From: Physcomitrium patens
Lineage: Eukaryota; Streptophyta; Bryopsida; Funariales; Funariaceae
Reading direction: 5' to 3'
Assembly: GCF_000002425.4 (NCBI RefSeq)
Contig: NC_037265.1
Span: 15,559,934-15,623,933, forward strand
DNA: 64,000 bases
Both the position numbers and the translations under genes were made by a program. Below are positions 1 through 11,555 of this stretch, piece after piece; position 1 is the stretch's first letter, and every line of letters begins with the position of its first letter. A model generated the notes under the pieces. That model ran no database searches. It worked only from the letters and a program-made list of their open reading frames with translations, and was not told the DNA's origin.

Positions 1-1157
1 TGTTCGTTTCAATAGGCATCTCCATTGATCTTTTGTAGTTTTTGAGCTTCCATTAATTACACCTTTTTTGTTATATGTAGCTCTAAGAAATAATTTACCA
101 ACTCTTTCGCTGTAGGATTATGAACTTTTGAAAAGTCAAAAGTATCAAGTCATGGATAGTAATCATAATTGGCAAAATAAAGATGTATGTTGCGTAGAAG
201 AATGCATGGTATTATTATAAGCAAACTCTACCAATGATAAGAGGGTTTTTCAATTGTCTTGTTGATAATTGATGGTACACCTTAAATATTGCTCAAAAAC
301 TTGGTTTACATACTCTGTCTGTTTACAATTTGAGGATAAAAGACCAAATAAAGCTTTATGTCTATCTTTAAAAACTTAAAAAGAATTTTCTAAAATCTTA
401 CTACAAATTGAGTCCTCCTATCTGATATAATATCTTTTAGTAATCCATGATATTAATAGATATTATAAAAAAAAAGCTTGGTAGTTTCTTTACTATGATA
501 GATTTTATGCATGGTACAAAATAAACCATTTTGGTAAAATAAACTACTATCACAAATATAGAATTACACGATCTTGAGACTCGAAGATCTATAATAAAAT
601 CTATAGAAATAGAAGACCATAATTGTTCTAGATTAGGTAATGGCTGAAGAAGTCGATAAGGTCGATGCTGAGGAATTTTTGATCTTGAATAAATGTTACA
701 TGATTAAACAAAGTTTTTTTATAGTCTTCCACATTTAAGGCCACTAAAAATCCCTGGATATTTGCTCCAAAGTCTTGTATCCAAAATGTCCTGCTCATGA
801 AAAGTCATGACATGCTTGAAGGATACGTAAACGTGCTTCTCTTTTTGGCACATATAGGCTTCCTTTGAAATAAAGTAGGTTGTTTTTGAATTCAAACTTA
901 GAATTTTTATGAGACTTAAAAGAAGAATTTTTAATATCATGAACAAGAAGATCACAAGACATAATTGATTGAATTTGTTTGAAAAAAGTTGAATCAACAT
1001 TCAATGTTAATTTCATTGCTCAAAAATAAAATTATTCTAAATTCAATAAAATTATCTTTTGTTAATTAAAAATTGCATCTTCTTCTCTAGGTAAAAAATA
1101 AGAATGTCTAGAAAGAACATTGGACAAACCTTGTTATTTTTCTAGTTGATAAGTAAT
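1..1157 (-). pseudogene. Element A pol relic: RNase H end and integrase
   Basis: Minus-strand relic matching the segment of the beta pol between the end of RNase H and the integrase C-terminus. It aligns base by base with about 31350-32480 of the young beta copy and shares many landmarks of the HHCC zinc region and the catalytic core. It is AT-shifted and broken many times. The segment stops at 1157 only because element B is inserted there. The integrase C-terminus, chromodomain and 3' LTR of A lie to the left of the window. Confidence 0.85.
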
Positions 1158-1196
1158 TGTTAGGGACATAGTCCTTAGACCTTTCTAGAGACAAGT

Positions 1197-1243
1197 TTCT
1201 AGAACCTTCTAGAAAGAAGTCTCTAGAAACTTCCAGAAGATTC
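1197..1243 (+). promoter_or_regulatory. Heat-shock-element-like array in alpha U3
   Basis: Two perfect four-unit arrays of alternating TTC and GAA with 2-base spacing: TTCTAGAACCTTCTAGAA at 1197-1214 and GAAACTTCCAGAAGATTC at 1226-1243. This is the consensus bound by heat shock factor trimers. They lie about 220-265 bp upstream of the LTR TATA box. Binding is inference; the motif is seen directly. Confidence 0.6.
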
Positions 1244-1461
1244 CTTGAATATTTTCTTAAAATATTCTTCAAAGATACTCTAAAGATTCTTTGAAGATTC
1301 TCTAAAGATTCCCTTAGAAGGCTCTAGAAGATTCTTAGAATATTCTAGTAGATTCTAAGAAGTTACTTGAGAAGCTTCCTAGCTCTTGGGTAGTTGCTCG
1401 AGAAGCTTCATAGTTCTTGGGAAGCTTCTTGATGCGCTTCCTTAGAACCATAGGCCAGTAG

Positions 1462-1504
1462 TATATATAGGAGTCGAGGCTGAAGAGTTCTTCAGTCTCG
1501 ACAA
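1462..1504 (+). promoter_or_regulatory. LTR core promoter, hairpin and predicted RNA start of B
   Basis: TATATATAG starts at 1462. A perfect hairpin (13-bp stem with one G-T pair, AGTT loop) occupies 1473-1502. The 11 bases AGTCTCGACAA at 1494-1504 begin 32 nt after the TATA start, where transcription would be expected to begin, and are the reverse complement of 1632-1642 just after the LTR. The TATA box and hairpin are seen directly; the start site is inferred. Confidence 0.65.
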
Positions 1505-1631
1505 CACATCTTTTGGAGTTCTAGCTCACCTTTCTGGTGTTGTTCTTGTACTCATCTGTTTAATCTAGTTCTGCCACTTCTTCTTGAACTTCTTATTAGA
1601 TTTCAAGTCTGTATTTTGTGTCCGTGACAGT

Positions 1632-1665
1632 TTGTCGAGACTACACTAACTTGAGATATCAGAGC
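1632..1665 (+). promoter_or_regulatory. Reverse-transcription primer region of element B
   Basis: TTGTCGAGACT (1632-1642) starts 2 nt after the LTR and pairs exactly with 1494-1504 at the predicted RNA 5' end, the layout of Tf1/sushi-type self-priming. TATCAGAGC at 1657-1665 is the core of a plant initiator-Met tRNA primer site but lies 27 nt from the LTR. Which of the two primes synthesis cannot be told from sequence. Confidence 0.6.
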
Positions 1666-1882
1666 TAGTTCTTTCTTAGTAGAGTGTGGATTACTCCTCT
1701 ACTTGAAGGTATACTAGCATTTTTTAGAGGTTGCGGATTACCCTCCTCTAAAAGTGAAATCGTTTAGTGTTTTTTTTTTTCTTTTCTCCGAGTAGGTTTT
1801 AGTGACAGGTAGTGCTACAATTTTCTCCAAGAGACTTAGCAATTTCTTCTTCTCTCAAAATTTTTCCATCTATTCTCTAAAT

Positions 1883-2932
1883 ATGAAAGTAGACCAGGTC
1901 ATAGACAGTGCATCTCCACAAGTAGACAATAGAGTGGCAACTCTTGCAGATCTTCAAGCTCTTATGAATAGTGTATGAAAGGAGATTGGATTTCTTTGCG
2001 ATCCAAGTAAAGAACCTCAAATTGATCTAGTGATCGAAGAAGCTAGATGCGAAATTCATAGCCTACAACAAGAGATTATTCGACTGAGAGAAGCAAGACA
2101 TGTGTCACATACGACCCCTATAGATACTTCAAGGATTAGTATGAAAGAACCAAAAGCGAGTATACCAGACAAGTTTGACGGAACAAGAGCCAACTTCCGA
2201 GGTTTTGTGCAACAAGTACAGCTTTATCTACGCCTATATCCTTCTCGTTATCCGAATGGATTTATCCAGATTGCTTTCATAGGTACTCTTCTATCAGGAA
2301 ATGCTCGCTCTTGGTTTGCTCCACTATTGGAGAAGGATTCTCCAATATTGTACGACCTAGAGGCTTTCATAGAAAGACTTACTGCTGCGTTTGGAGATAG
2401 CGATCGAGAAAGAGTGGCTGAAAGAAAGATACAAAATTTGCGACAAGGATCACGTTCTGCTGCAATCTATGCTGCAGAATTTCAACAGCTTACATGTGAT
2501 CTTGATTCGAATGATAAGGCGTTCATGACACGATTTCGATATGGACTGAGAGATGATGTCAAGAACTTATTGATCACTATGCCTAAGGCGGATACTTTAG
2601 AAGAACTTATATCTCAGACAATTATTTGTGACAACCTCCTCTTTGAATTACGACAAGAAAGACGATCAGGCTGGAGAAATGATGGAGCATTTGCTACATT
2701 TTCAAAAGGTCCAGAGAATCACTCCACAGATCCCGAACCCATGCAAATTGATGCGGTACGTTTCAAACTCCTCACAGCTAAGGAAAGGAAGCGACGGTTT
2801 GAACAAAACTTGTGTTTATATTGCGGAGAAGCGGGCCATAAAGCTGTAGATTGTCGGAAGAAACAGAAGCCTCAAACAACAAGACTCAGGAATACAAGCA
2901 TGCAGGAAAACAAGGACGCCCAGCCACAATAG
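1883..2932 (+). pseudogene. gag of element B (capsid/nucleocapsid), type I
   Basis: Encodes the structural protein of the particle. The region after about residue 90 is the usual Ty3/gypsy capsid fold (PDKFDGTRANFRGF to the YGLRDDVK segment). A zinc knuckle with CX2CX4HX4C spacing (CLYCGEAGHKAVDC) lies near the C-terminus. The first ATG of the frame is at 1883, just after the leader. The 3' end overlaps pol, which is in the -1 frame, an arrangement the group commonly serves by frameshifting. About one break. The capsid is closer to that of eroded element C (GFIQI...LLEKDSP) than to that of element E2, although E2 has the same LTR type: gag type I. Confidence 0.85.
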
Positions 2933-5900
2933 GGACCGTGCGGCTGGACATCTCAACATCCAAAATTAATCAAGGTCCCTTTCTCTCAGCTCAACCTTCA
3001 GATTGTTTTATGGTACCTTTATATCTGGATATTCAAGAACTACAAGTCGATGCTTTATTAGACTCGGGTGCATCCGCTTGCTTTATAGATGAAGAGTTTA
3101 CCAAGCTTCATAATATTTCTCTTGTAAAAAAACTTAAGCCTGTCCATGTAGAAGTCATAGACGGACGACCATTGTCTTCGGGCAATGTTATCCATGAAAC
3201 TAAACCATTGAAGGTACGTCTTGAAAACCATGAGAGCAATATTGTGTTTAATGTTATCAAGACCCCTTCATGTCCTATCATTTTGGGACTATCTTGGCTT
3301 GATAGATATAATCCATTGATAGATTGGAAGTTGCGGAAAGTGACATTTCTAACAAACTCCTTGAAGGTGGAATCTGCCAAGACAATGTCTAGAAATAAAT
3401 CCTTGTTTATAGGTGCAAGGGCTTTCATGAAGGAAGCCAAGCAAAATACACCTCTTGTCATCTTCGCAACTCCGACTCGAGAAGATGCAACTCTGACTTT
3501 GGTTATTCCAAAGCAGTATGAAGAATTCAAAGATGTCTTTGAAAAGAAGAATGCTGATATGCTGCCAGAGCATCAACCCTATGACTGTGCCATTGAATTG
3601 CAAGAAGGAGCACAACCACCTTTTGGACCAATCTACAATTTATCGCAGACAGAGTTGACTGAGTTGCGAAAGTACATTGACGAGAATCTAGCCAAGAACT
3701 TCATCTGTCATTCGAAGTCGCCAGCCGGGGGACCAATCTTATTTGTGAAGAAGAAGGATGGCTCACTACGGATGTGCGTGGACTATCGAGGTCTCAACAA
3801 GGTGACAAAAAAGAATCGCTACCCACTGCCTTTGATCTCTGGTCTTCTAGAACAACTTGGGCGTGCAAGGATCTTTACAAAGATTGACCTAAGGGGAGCT
3901 TACAACCTTGTGCGAATCAAGGAAGGAGATGAATGGAAGACAGCTTTTCGAACAAGGTATGGCCATTTTGAATACAATGTCATGCCATTTGGTCTTACTA
4001 ATGCTCCAGCGGTCTTTCAACATATGATGAATGACATCTTTCGAAAGCATCTAGACGATTTTGTTGTCATCTATCTAGATGATATTTTGATATTTTCTAA
4101 GAACGAGGAAGAACATGAGAAGCACGTTCGTCTGGTACTCAAAAAACTACAGGAGCGAGGACTCTATGCCAAATTGGAGAAGTGCTTATTTCACCAAACT
4201 GAGATAGAGTTTTTGGGATTCATCGCGACTACGGAAGGCTTGAAGATGGATCCAAAGAAGGTGGAAGCAATCATGTCTTGAGAAGTTCCGAAGACGATTA
4301 GAGACGTACAATATTTTCTTGGATTTGCTAACTACTATCGGATCTTCATCAAGAATTATTCTCAAGTTGGTGCCCCCCTCACTCGGTTAACGTGTAAGGA
4401 CAAGCTCGAATGGGGACCTATCGCAGAAAAAACATTTCAAGATTTGAAGATGGTATTTACTACAGCTCCAATCTTGGTACATCCGGACTTTACAAAGGCC
4501 TTTTATTTGGAGACAGATGCTTCGGATTTTGCTTTGAGAGCTGTACTTTCACAGATGGGCGTAGATGAGAAGCTCCATCCAGTTGCATTCTATTCTCGAA
4601 AATTCTCTGCTGCTGAGATCAACTATGAGATCCACGATAAGGAACTCCTTGCTATAGTAGATTCTTTCCAAGAGTGGCGCCACTTTCTCGAAGGAACTGC
4701 ACATCCAGTGACCGTATATACGGATCACAAGAATTTGGAGTATTTTATGTCGGCTCGGGTTTTGAATCGACGTCAAGCCCGGTGGAGTATGTCGCTATCC
4801 AAGTTCGACTTTGTTATTACTTATCGGCCTGGGAAGCAACAAGGGTTGTCCGATGTATTATCAAGGAGATCATATCTCGCGCCAAAGGCTGGAGATGCAG
4901 CATTTGATCAACAGTGCACGACATTGTTGAAGCCAGAGAAATTTCGGCTCAACGCAGCTATTGTACTAATTGATGCTGACTTCCTCAACCAAGTACGCGC
5001 TGCAACCATTGAAGATTCTCTAGTCCTTGATATCAAGCAACATGCTAGTGATGATAAATTCAAGATGAAAGGAGACCTAGTATATTTCGAAGAGCGGTTG
5101 TATATCCCAAAAGGGCCAGCATGACTCCGAGTTCTTCAATCTCGCCATGACTTTCCAGCTGCGGGACATTTTGGATTCAATAAGACCTTGGAACTTATTT
5201 CCCGCGATTTTTGGTGGCCTCAAATGTGGAAGGATGTGAAAGATTTTGTTGTATCTTGTGACATTTGTTCAAGATCCAAAAACCCTTGACATCTGTCTTA
5301 TGGACTTCTACAGCCATTGCCTATTCCGTGCCGACCATGGTCTTCGGTTTCCATGGACTTTATTACGGATCTACCACCATCGAATTCATTTGACAGCATT
5401 TTTGTTGTCGTAGACCGGCTTACAAAGATGGCGCATTTTATCCCTTGCAAGAAGACATTGTCAAGTGAAGACATAGCAAGACTCTTTCTTCATAATGTGT
5501 ATGGATATCATGGTCTACCAGATGATATCGTATCGGATCGAGGAACCTAATTTGTGTCAAAGTTTTGGAAATCTCTTTTTGAAATATTGAAGGTGGATAT
5601 CAAGCTTTCTTCGGCATTTCATCCTCAAACGGACGGCCAAACAAAACGGGTGAATCAAGTTTTAGAGCAATATTTACTTTGCACCATTAACTATCAACAA
5701 GATGATTGGGTCGCATATCTACCGCTAGCCGAGTTCGCATATAACAACATCCTTCATGCGTGAACTCAACAAACGCCATTCTTTTCCAATTATGGATACC
5801 ATCCGAAGCTTGACTTATGGAGTTCGTCAACGATTAACAATCCGATAGCTGAAGGATTGATGTAGGAGCTTTCGCAGCTTCAAACTACATTGAAGCTTCA

Positions 5901-6411
5901 ATTGCAAACTGCCCAAGAATCTTACAAGGCGTCCGCGGATAAATTTCGGAATCAGGCACCTAAATTCACGATTGGAAACAAAGTTTGGCTGCTTCGACGA
6001 AATATTAAGACTAAGCGACCATGTGACAAATTGGACTATCGGAGATTGGGACCATTTGTTATCCAGAAGCAAATCAATCCTGTAGCGTATCGTCTGGAGT
6101 TACCAGCTACTATGAAGGTACATCCTATCTTTCATATTTCTTTGTTGGAGCCTTATCGAGAATCGTCTTTTTCTGGAAGAGTACAATGTCCACCACCTAG
6201 CATAGAAATAGAGAACCACGAAGAATACGAGGTGGAAAAGGTCCTGGATTCACGGCAAAGACGGGGTAAATTAGAATACTTTGTGCATTGGAGCGGTTAC
6301 GATATTAATGAATGAACATGGGAGCCGGCCAAAAATCTCGCGAATGTGCCACAAAAGGTACAGGAGTTTCATCGACGATATCCTGAGAAACCCAAGCCGG
6401 TTCGACGATAG
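2851..6411 (+). pseudogene. pol of element B: PR-RT-RH-IN-chromodomain
   Basis: Polyprotein region of the chromovirus type. In order: aspartic protease (LLDSGASACF near 3055-3090), reverse transcriptase ([20 protein letters not shown] and the YLDDIL active site near 4072-4090), RNase H (ETDASD, TDHKNLEY), integrase with an HHCC zinc region and a DD35E core (SMDFITD, HPQTDGQT), the GPY/F-like segment (DKLDYRRLGPF) and a C-terminal chromodomain (EYEVEKVLDS, then a VHWSGYD segment near 6284-6305) that in this group targets heterochromatin. Around six breaks. It overlaps the end of gag in the -1 frame. Closest relative in the window is the pol of E2. Confidence 0.9.
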
Positions 6412-6550
6412 CTTCTTATTGAAGCTTGCTCATCCAGAAAACAGAAAAGAGGAGAGAGCACCACCAAAATCCATAGTTGATGTAGTCATTCTCTCCAAGA
6501 TAACGTAGAGCTTTGTTAGTAGCCCAAGTTTGTTCTTATTGTTTTAGCCT

Positions 6551-6877
6551 TTGAATATGGATAGCCAAGATACTACACTTGTCATGTCATCTCAAGCAAC
6601 TAGCTCACAAAGACGACCGCGAGATGAAGAACCGCCTGCACCACGACGACGTCGAAGGATTCCGAGCAACAGATCGCTGGTGATTGTATTTGAGGTCGAG
6701 CCTGCTTACAATGGTCAGCCAGAAGGAGTGTTTGCAGGACAATTTCTTAATGAAGATACGGAGGTTCATGCTTGGTCAGAAGTTGAAGGCGTGGGCCACT
6801 ACCGTTGGCTTCAAGGACCATTGAATCACTTGCCTCGTGAACAACAATTGGAGTTCATAGCAGAGGTTATGCGATAG
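6551..6877 (+). CDS. Third ORF of element B (unknown function)
   Basis: A 108-codon ORF between pol and the 3' LTR, sense to the element; I do not recognise its family. The N-terminal half is polar and arginine-rich (RRPRDEEPPAPRRRRRIP). The C-terminal half holds a hydrophobic strand (SLVIVFEVEPAY) and a signature of the form GxGHYxWLxGPxNHLxREQ at about residues 79-97. Relatives with the same signature occur at 22765-23118 (element E2) and, much more diverged, at 47751-48173 (element E3), with relics in D and F. No signal peptide or membrane segment is evident, so it is not a typical envelope. It is open over its full length here although pol is dead, and its position is that of env or accessory genes in other gypsy lineages. 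Confidence 0.7.
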   Translation: MNMDSQDTTLVMSSQATSSQRRPRDEEPPAPRRRRRIPSNRSLVIVFEVEPAYNGQPEGVFAGQFLNEDTEVHAWSEVEGVGHYRWLQGPLNHLPREQQLEFIAEVMR

Positions 6878-6954
6878 ATCTTGATTTTCTTGTGTTGGTA
6901 TTGAGTGACGATAACATTACTTCTCGGAGACCTCGAAGCTAAAGGAGGAGGTGA

Positions 6955-7404
6955 TGTTAGGGACATAGTCCTTAGACCTTTCTAGAGACAAGTTTCTAGA
7001 ACCTTCTAGAAAGAAGTCTCTAGAAACTTCCAAAAGATTCCTTGAATATTCTCTTAGAATATTCTTCAAAGATTCTCTAAAGATTCCCTTAGAAAGCTCT
7101 AGAAGATTCTTAGAATATTCTAGTAGATTCTAAGAAGTTACTTGAGAAGCTTCCTAGCTCTTGGGTAGTTGCTCGAGAAGCTTCATAGTTCTTGGGAAGC
7201 TTCTTGATGCGCTTCCTTAGAACCATAGGCCAGTAGTATATATAGGAGTCGAGGCTGAAGAGTTCTTCAGTCTCGACAACACATCTCTTGGAGTTCTAGC
7301 TCACCTTTCTAGTGTTGTTCTTGTACTCATCTGTTTAATCTAGTTCTGCCACTTCTTCTTGAACTTCTTATTAGATTTCAAGTCTGTATTTTGTGTCCGT
7401 GACA
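6955..7404 (+). repeat. 3' LTR of element B (450 bp)
   Basis: Near-identical to 1158-1629 apart from about six substitutions and a 22-bp shorter TTC/GAA tract. It is preceded by the purine tract AAAGGAGGAGGTGA (6941-6954), the plus-strand primer. The target duplication GTAAT follows at 7405-7409. Confidence 0.95.
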
Positions 7405-7409
7405 GTAAT

Positions 7410-9717
7410 ATTGAACTCAAATCTTGACAAAGACATGCTCTTACAAGCTTGGCAACGATTCAAAATACGAGTTGACATGAAATACTTGAGGTTCTTGTGA
7501 TCAGTATATATGGTGATTGGACTGGAAGCACCTTTTAAATAATAATATCATTCTTGAAAAGAATCTACACTTGTAAGAAGCTTTTTGTCATAGATTTCAT
7601 AATTAATCTCAGTTATTGAAAATTTCTTGGAATAAAAAGTTACTAAGTGAAGTTTATCATCTATTTTCATTTGTGATAATACCACACTCAAAGTAAAGTC
7701 TAATGTGTCTATTTTCATAAAGGATGCTTTAGAAAAGTCTGCAATACAGGATTACTGTAGATTCAAAAGTTATCTTAAAAGCTTCAAATACTACTTTTAT
7801 TTTTTGATTCCATCGAAGTATGTCTTTATAAGCCAAACGCATAAGTGGAGCTGCAATTCAAGAGAGGTCCTTGATGAAGATTCGATAGTAGTTGGCATAT
7901 CCCAAAAAATAGATATCTTAGACCATTTTTGGGATCTTCCAATCTATAATGATTTGAACTTTCTTAGAATCTATTATAAGTCCATCATTTGAAATAATGT
8001 AACCTAAGAAATCAACTTGAGTAGTGTAGAATATACACTTTTTTTTTTTTTTGTTTTTTTTTGTTTTTATCTTGGTATAGAGTGTCACATCTCTTAATTT
8101 TTGTAACACATTACGGAAATAAAATTCATGTTCTTCTATATTTTTAGAATAGATTAAGATGTTGTCTAGATAATACATAACAAAATCATCCAAAAACTCT
8201 CAAAAAATATCATTCAAAAGATGTTAAAAAGATGTTGGTGTATTTCTAAGTCCAAAAGGCATGACATTATATTCAAAATGTATGTACTTAGTTTGAAATG
8301 CAGTCTTCTATTCATCTCTTCTTTTGATGCGTACTAGATTTCTATGCTCCTCATAGATCTATTTTTGTATAGATCTTAGTTTTATTCAATTGATCAAGAA
8401 GTTCTGATATTAAAGGTAGTAGATACCTACTCTTAATGATGATCTTATTGAGTCCTTGATAACCAATACACATCTACAATGATCCATTTTTTTTTTTATA
8501 AATAGAATTGAGGCTCTTACTAGAGATTTGAAATGACATAAAGTTCTTGACTACATTCTCTTCAATATAATTATTGACTTTGGCCAATTCATTTTGTGAT
8601 AAATTATAAATTGGTCCAAATGGCGGTTGTACTTTTTCTTAAAGGCCAATTGACCATTCATAAGGGCAATATTTTAGAAGAGTATTTGTATATTTGTTTT
8701 CAAATACATCTTGAAATTCTTGATATTGGCTTGGAATGCCACTTGAAGTCTTTGCAACATTAGAAATTGGATATGGCATAAATGATATAAGGTGATCCTT
8801 CTTTTGTAGCATGTAAGGAAGATCTTGCATCTATAACTATAGGTTTAATTATATTAGACTTATAATTTTTTATTTGATTAACTAGACTCTTACTTATACT
8901 TTTAAAAAAGTCAAGAATATATAAAATCCAATCTACTCGAGGGTTGTATTTTTTTAACTATAATAAATCTAAAATGATTGGATTAGAAGAAGATCTAATA
9001 ATATTAAATATTATAAAGCTATTATGACTATTAGTTATTACTTCTATAAGAAGGATTTTGTGAATAATATTTTTAAAAGATAATTGATGACCATCTATGA
9101 TTTTTACATGAACAAGTTTAGTTTTTCTAACTAAAGATATGTTGAGTTGTTTAACAAATTCTAAGAAACATGCTAAGGCTCCTAAATCTAACAAGGCATA
9201 GGCTTTATAATGTATAGATCCTAAAATAATATTTAATATAAACCCAAGAGAGGGTTTTGAGGAGAGAATAGGACCTTCATTAGATATTGTACAAGGTTTC
9301 AGCCACACAATTCCTATTATAGCTAGACAAACTTGTTTTTTGATATATTATCTTCTTTGATATTTATACTCTTTATTTTATAATTCTATTGCTTTTTTGG
9401 ATAATTTTGAGCAATGTGCTTAGATTTTCCACAATATAACCATAATCCTTCTTGATAGCAATGAATCTTTCCTTGCTCAATAAGAAGTTTGAAACATATT
9501 CTGTCAATTTGTATATCCTTTATTTTTGAATGTATGTATTGAAGAGGTGTTGGTATTGCTATTGAATTATATTACTGTTAAGGCCCACTTGTCTAACTTT
9601 TGAGTCCAAATTTAAAAAGTCGATTATTTTACTTCATAGCAAAGTCAATTGCTTGACTCAATTTTTGAGGATCAAGTAAGTTGAGCATCAATTTTTTTAT
9701 CTCATATTGTAATCCAT
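7410..9717 (-). pseudogene. Element A relic: RNase H, RT, protease and gag zinc knuckle
   Basis: Minus-strand continuation of element A after the B insertion. From right to left it reads the gag nucleocapsid end (about 9310-9712), protease (near 9160-9200), RT including the active-site region (about 8160-8180) and the start of RNase H. It aligns with about 32490-34780 of the young beta copy. It is strongly AT-shifted, with many breaks. It ends at 9717 where eroded element C is inserted. Confidence 0.85.
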
Positions 9718-10269
9718 TGGCACGGATATATATATATTTCTCCTAGTAGTTACTTATATAATTAGGTAGAAGTAAATAAATATAGATTAATTTTATAAAA
9801 TCTTCTAGAGAAGCTTCCTAGAAGCTTTATAGATACAATTTTGAATTTAAATATATTTGTAGATGAAAAACTTGGCTAATAAGTTAATCACATATTGGTA
9901 GTTTGTGGAATAAGTTAATTTCATATAATAGCTTGTGGAATAAGCTATCTATGTGGCACATACATAAATAACTTATCTTGCAAGTTAAGACATGTGGCTT
10001 ACAAAGTCAACACATGTTAGAGGTTCTATAGAATATTACAATATAGCTCTTAATTAGAAAGTATATATGGAGGTAAGAGTGAAGCCTTCTTCACTCCTGT
10101 CAATATCTTTCTAGTCTTTAGTCTTATTTCAAGACTTTTTAGTCTTCTTGTTTTTGGCAATAGCCATTCTAATTCAATATTACATCCTCTTTAAGTGACT
10201 TTGTAATTCTCTTCAATAACATAAGAGTGTATTGAAGACTTTCTTTCTTTCAGATTCATATCTTTGATA
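9718..10269 (+). repeat. 5' LTR of element C
   Basis: Eroded beta-type LTR. It opens TGGCACGG and ends CTTTGATA. The TATA box near 10062 is followed by a hairpin at 10072-10101 with a GTGAAG / CTTCAC core and one mismatch in the outer stem. Confidence 0.85.
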
Positions 10270-10520
10270 GTTTAACAAGAATGCTAACATATTATTTTTG
10301 TCTTGTTTTAGAAGTGAGTGAATTACACCACTACTATTATTATATTTTAAAGATTGCAAACTATCCACCTTTAAATAAATAATCTTATTTTTTAATATTG
10401 ATTTTTTTCTAAAAGAAAATGGATTATCCCTCTTTGTGGAAATTTTTATTAGAGGTTGTGGATTATCCTCCTTTAATTTAACTTTTTGAATTTTTTGACT
10501 TATTTATAGAAAGAAAGATT

Positions 10521-11550
10521 ATGGATGCTACTCCTAGTGGAAGTTAAAATAGATTTGCAACTATTGTGGATCTTGATGAGCTTATCAGCACTTTTAGGGC
10601 AAAAATTTCATGCATCACCAATGTCAACCATGGGAGCACTATTTCTATACATATCAAAGAAGTTTAGAGTCTATATTAAAAAGTTGTGCAATTGAGGGAA
10701 ATAAGTTGATTAGTCTTACAACCAAATTCAGGGGATCTTACTTCTACAAGGTCAAGAGAAGCAAGAATTAGTATGCCCAAGAAGTTTAATAGAACAAGAT
10801 CAAAATTTTGAGGGTTTTTATAATAAGTTAAGCTCTACTTAAGATTACACCCTTTCTAATAAGCTGATGGATTTATTCAAATCAGCTTCATAAGTACATT
10901 TTTATTTGAAAGTACTCTTTCTTCATTTAAACCTTTGATGGAAAAGGATTCACAACTTCATTATGATTTAAATTAATTCTTAGAAGTATTTATAGCCACA
11001 TTCAAAGAAAGTGATCGAGAATAAGTAGCAAAGATCAAACTCTTATCTTTACGACAAAGATTACAATGAGCTACCACATATGTTGCTGAATTCTAAAACC
11101 TCGCTTGTGACATGGATTGGAATGATAAGTACTTATCAATCAATTTCAATATGGGTTGAAGGATAGCATCAAAGATTTGTTATTAACGATACTAAAAGCA
11201 AAATCTTTGGAACAGTTTATTCTTCAAGCAGTTACATTCAACAATCAATTATTTGAAAGGCGTTAAGAAGATAGACATGGCTAGAGAAAAATAAGTCAAG
11301 TAGTAGTGGCAGCTCCCAAGTTTTTTGAAATGTATTCATCAAGACTAGAATCAATGCAAATTAATATAATACGTTTTAAACTTCTCATAGAGTAAGAAAA
11401 GATCCAACGTTGCCTAGAAGATTTGTGTTTATATTATGGAGAAGCTAAGTACATTGCTTAACATTGTCCAAATAATTAGTATAATTATAAAATAAAGAGC
11501 ACAATTACCAAAGAAGATAATGTGTCAGAAAACGAGTTTCTCCAGCTACA
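10521..11550 (+). pseudogene. gag relic of element C (type I)
   Basis: Eroded capsid/nucleocapsid gene. Recognisable stretches such as GFIQISF and LMEKDSQLHYDL match the gag of element B (GFIQIAF, LLEKDSPILYDL) rather than the gag of the beta element E3, although the LTR and pol of C are beta-like. Traces of a zinc knuckle lie near 11410-11470. It is broken many times. Confidence 0.75.
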
Positions 11551-11555
11551 ATAGG

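Larger units (their letters stand above)
1158..1629 (+). repeat. 5' LTR of element B (472 bp)
   Basis: Bounded by TG...CA ends and identical in layout to 6955-7404. U3 is rich in TTCTAGAA and GAATATTC palindromes. A TATA box starts at 1462, a 13-bp hairpin follows at 1473-1502, and the R/U5 part matches that of element E2. This copy is 22 bp longer than the 3' LTR because of one extra repeat within the TTC/GAA-rich tract. Confidence 0.95.
1158..7404 (+). mobile_element. Element B: young alpha-family chromovirus
   Basis: Complete plus-strand Ty3/gypsy element: 5' LTR 1158-1629, leader, gag, pol ending in a chromodomain, third ORF, purine tract 6941-6954 and 3' LTR 6955-7404. The LTRs begin TGTTAGGG and end CCGTGACA. 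The direct repeat GTAAT flanks it at 1153-1157 and 7405-7409. By eye the two LTRs differ by about six substitutions plus one 22-bp length difference, so the insertion is recent although the host element A is ancient. Gag and pol together carry roughly seven or eight breaks, so it is a recent but dead copy. Its GC content is clearly higher than its surroundings. Confidence 0.95.
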
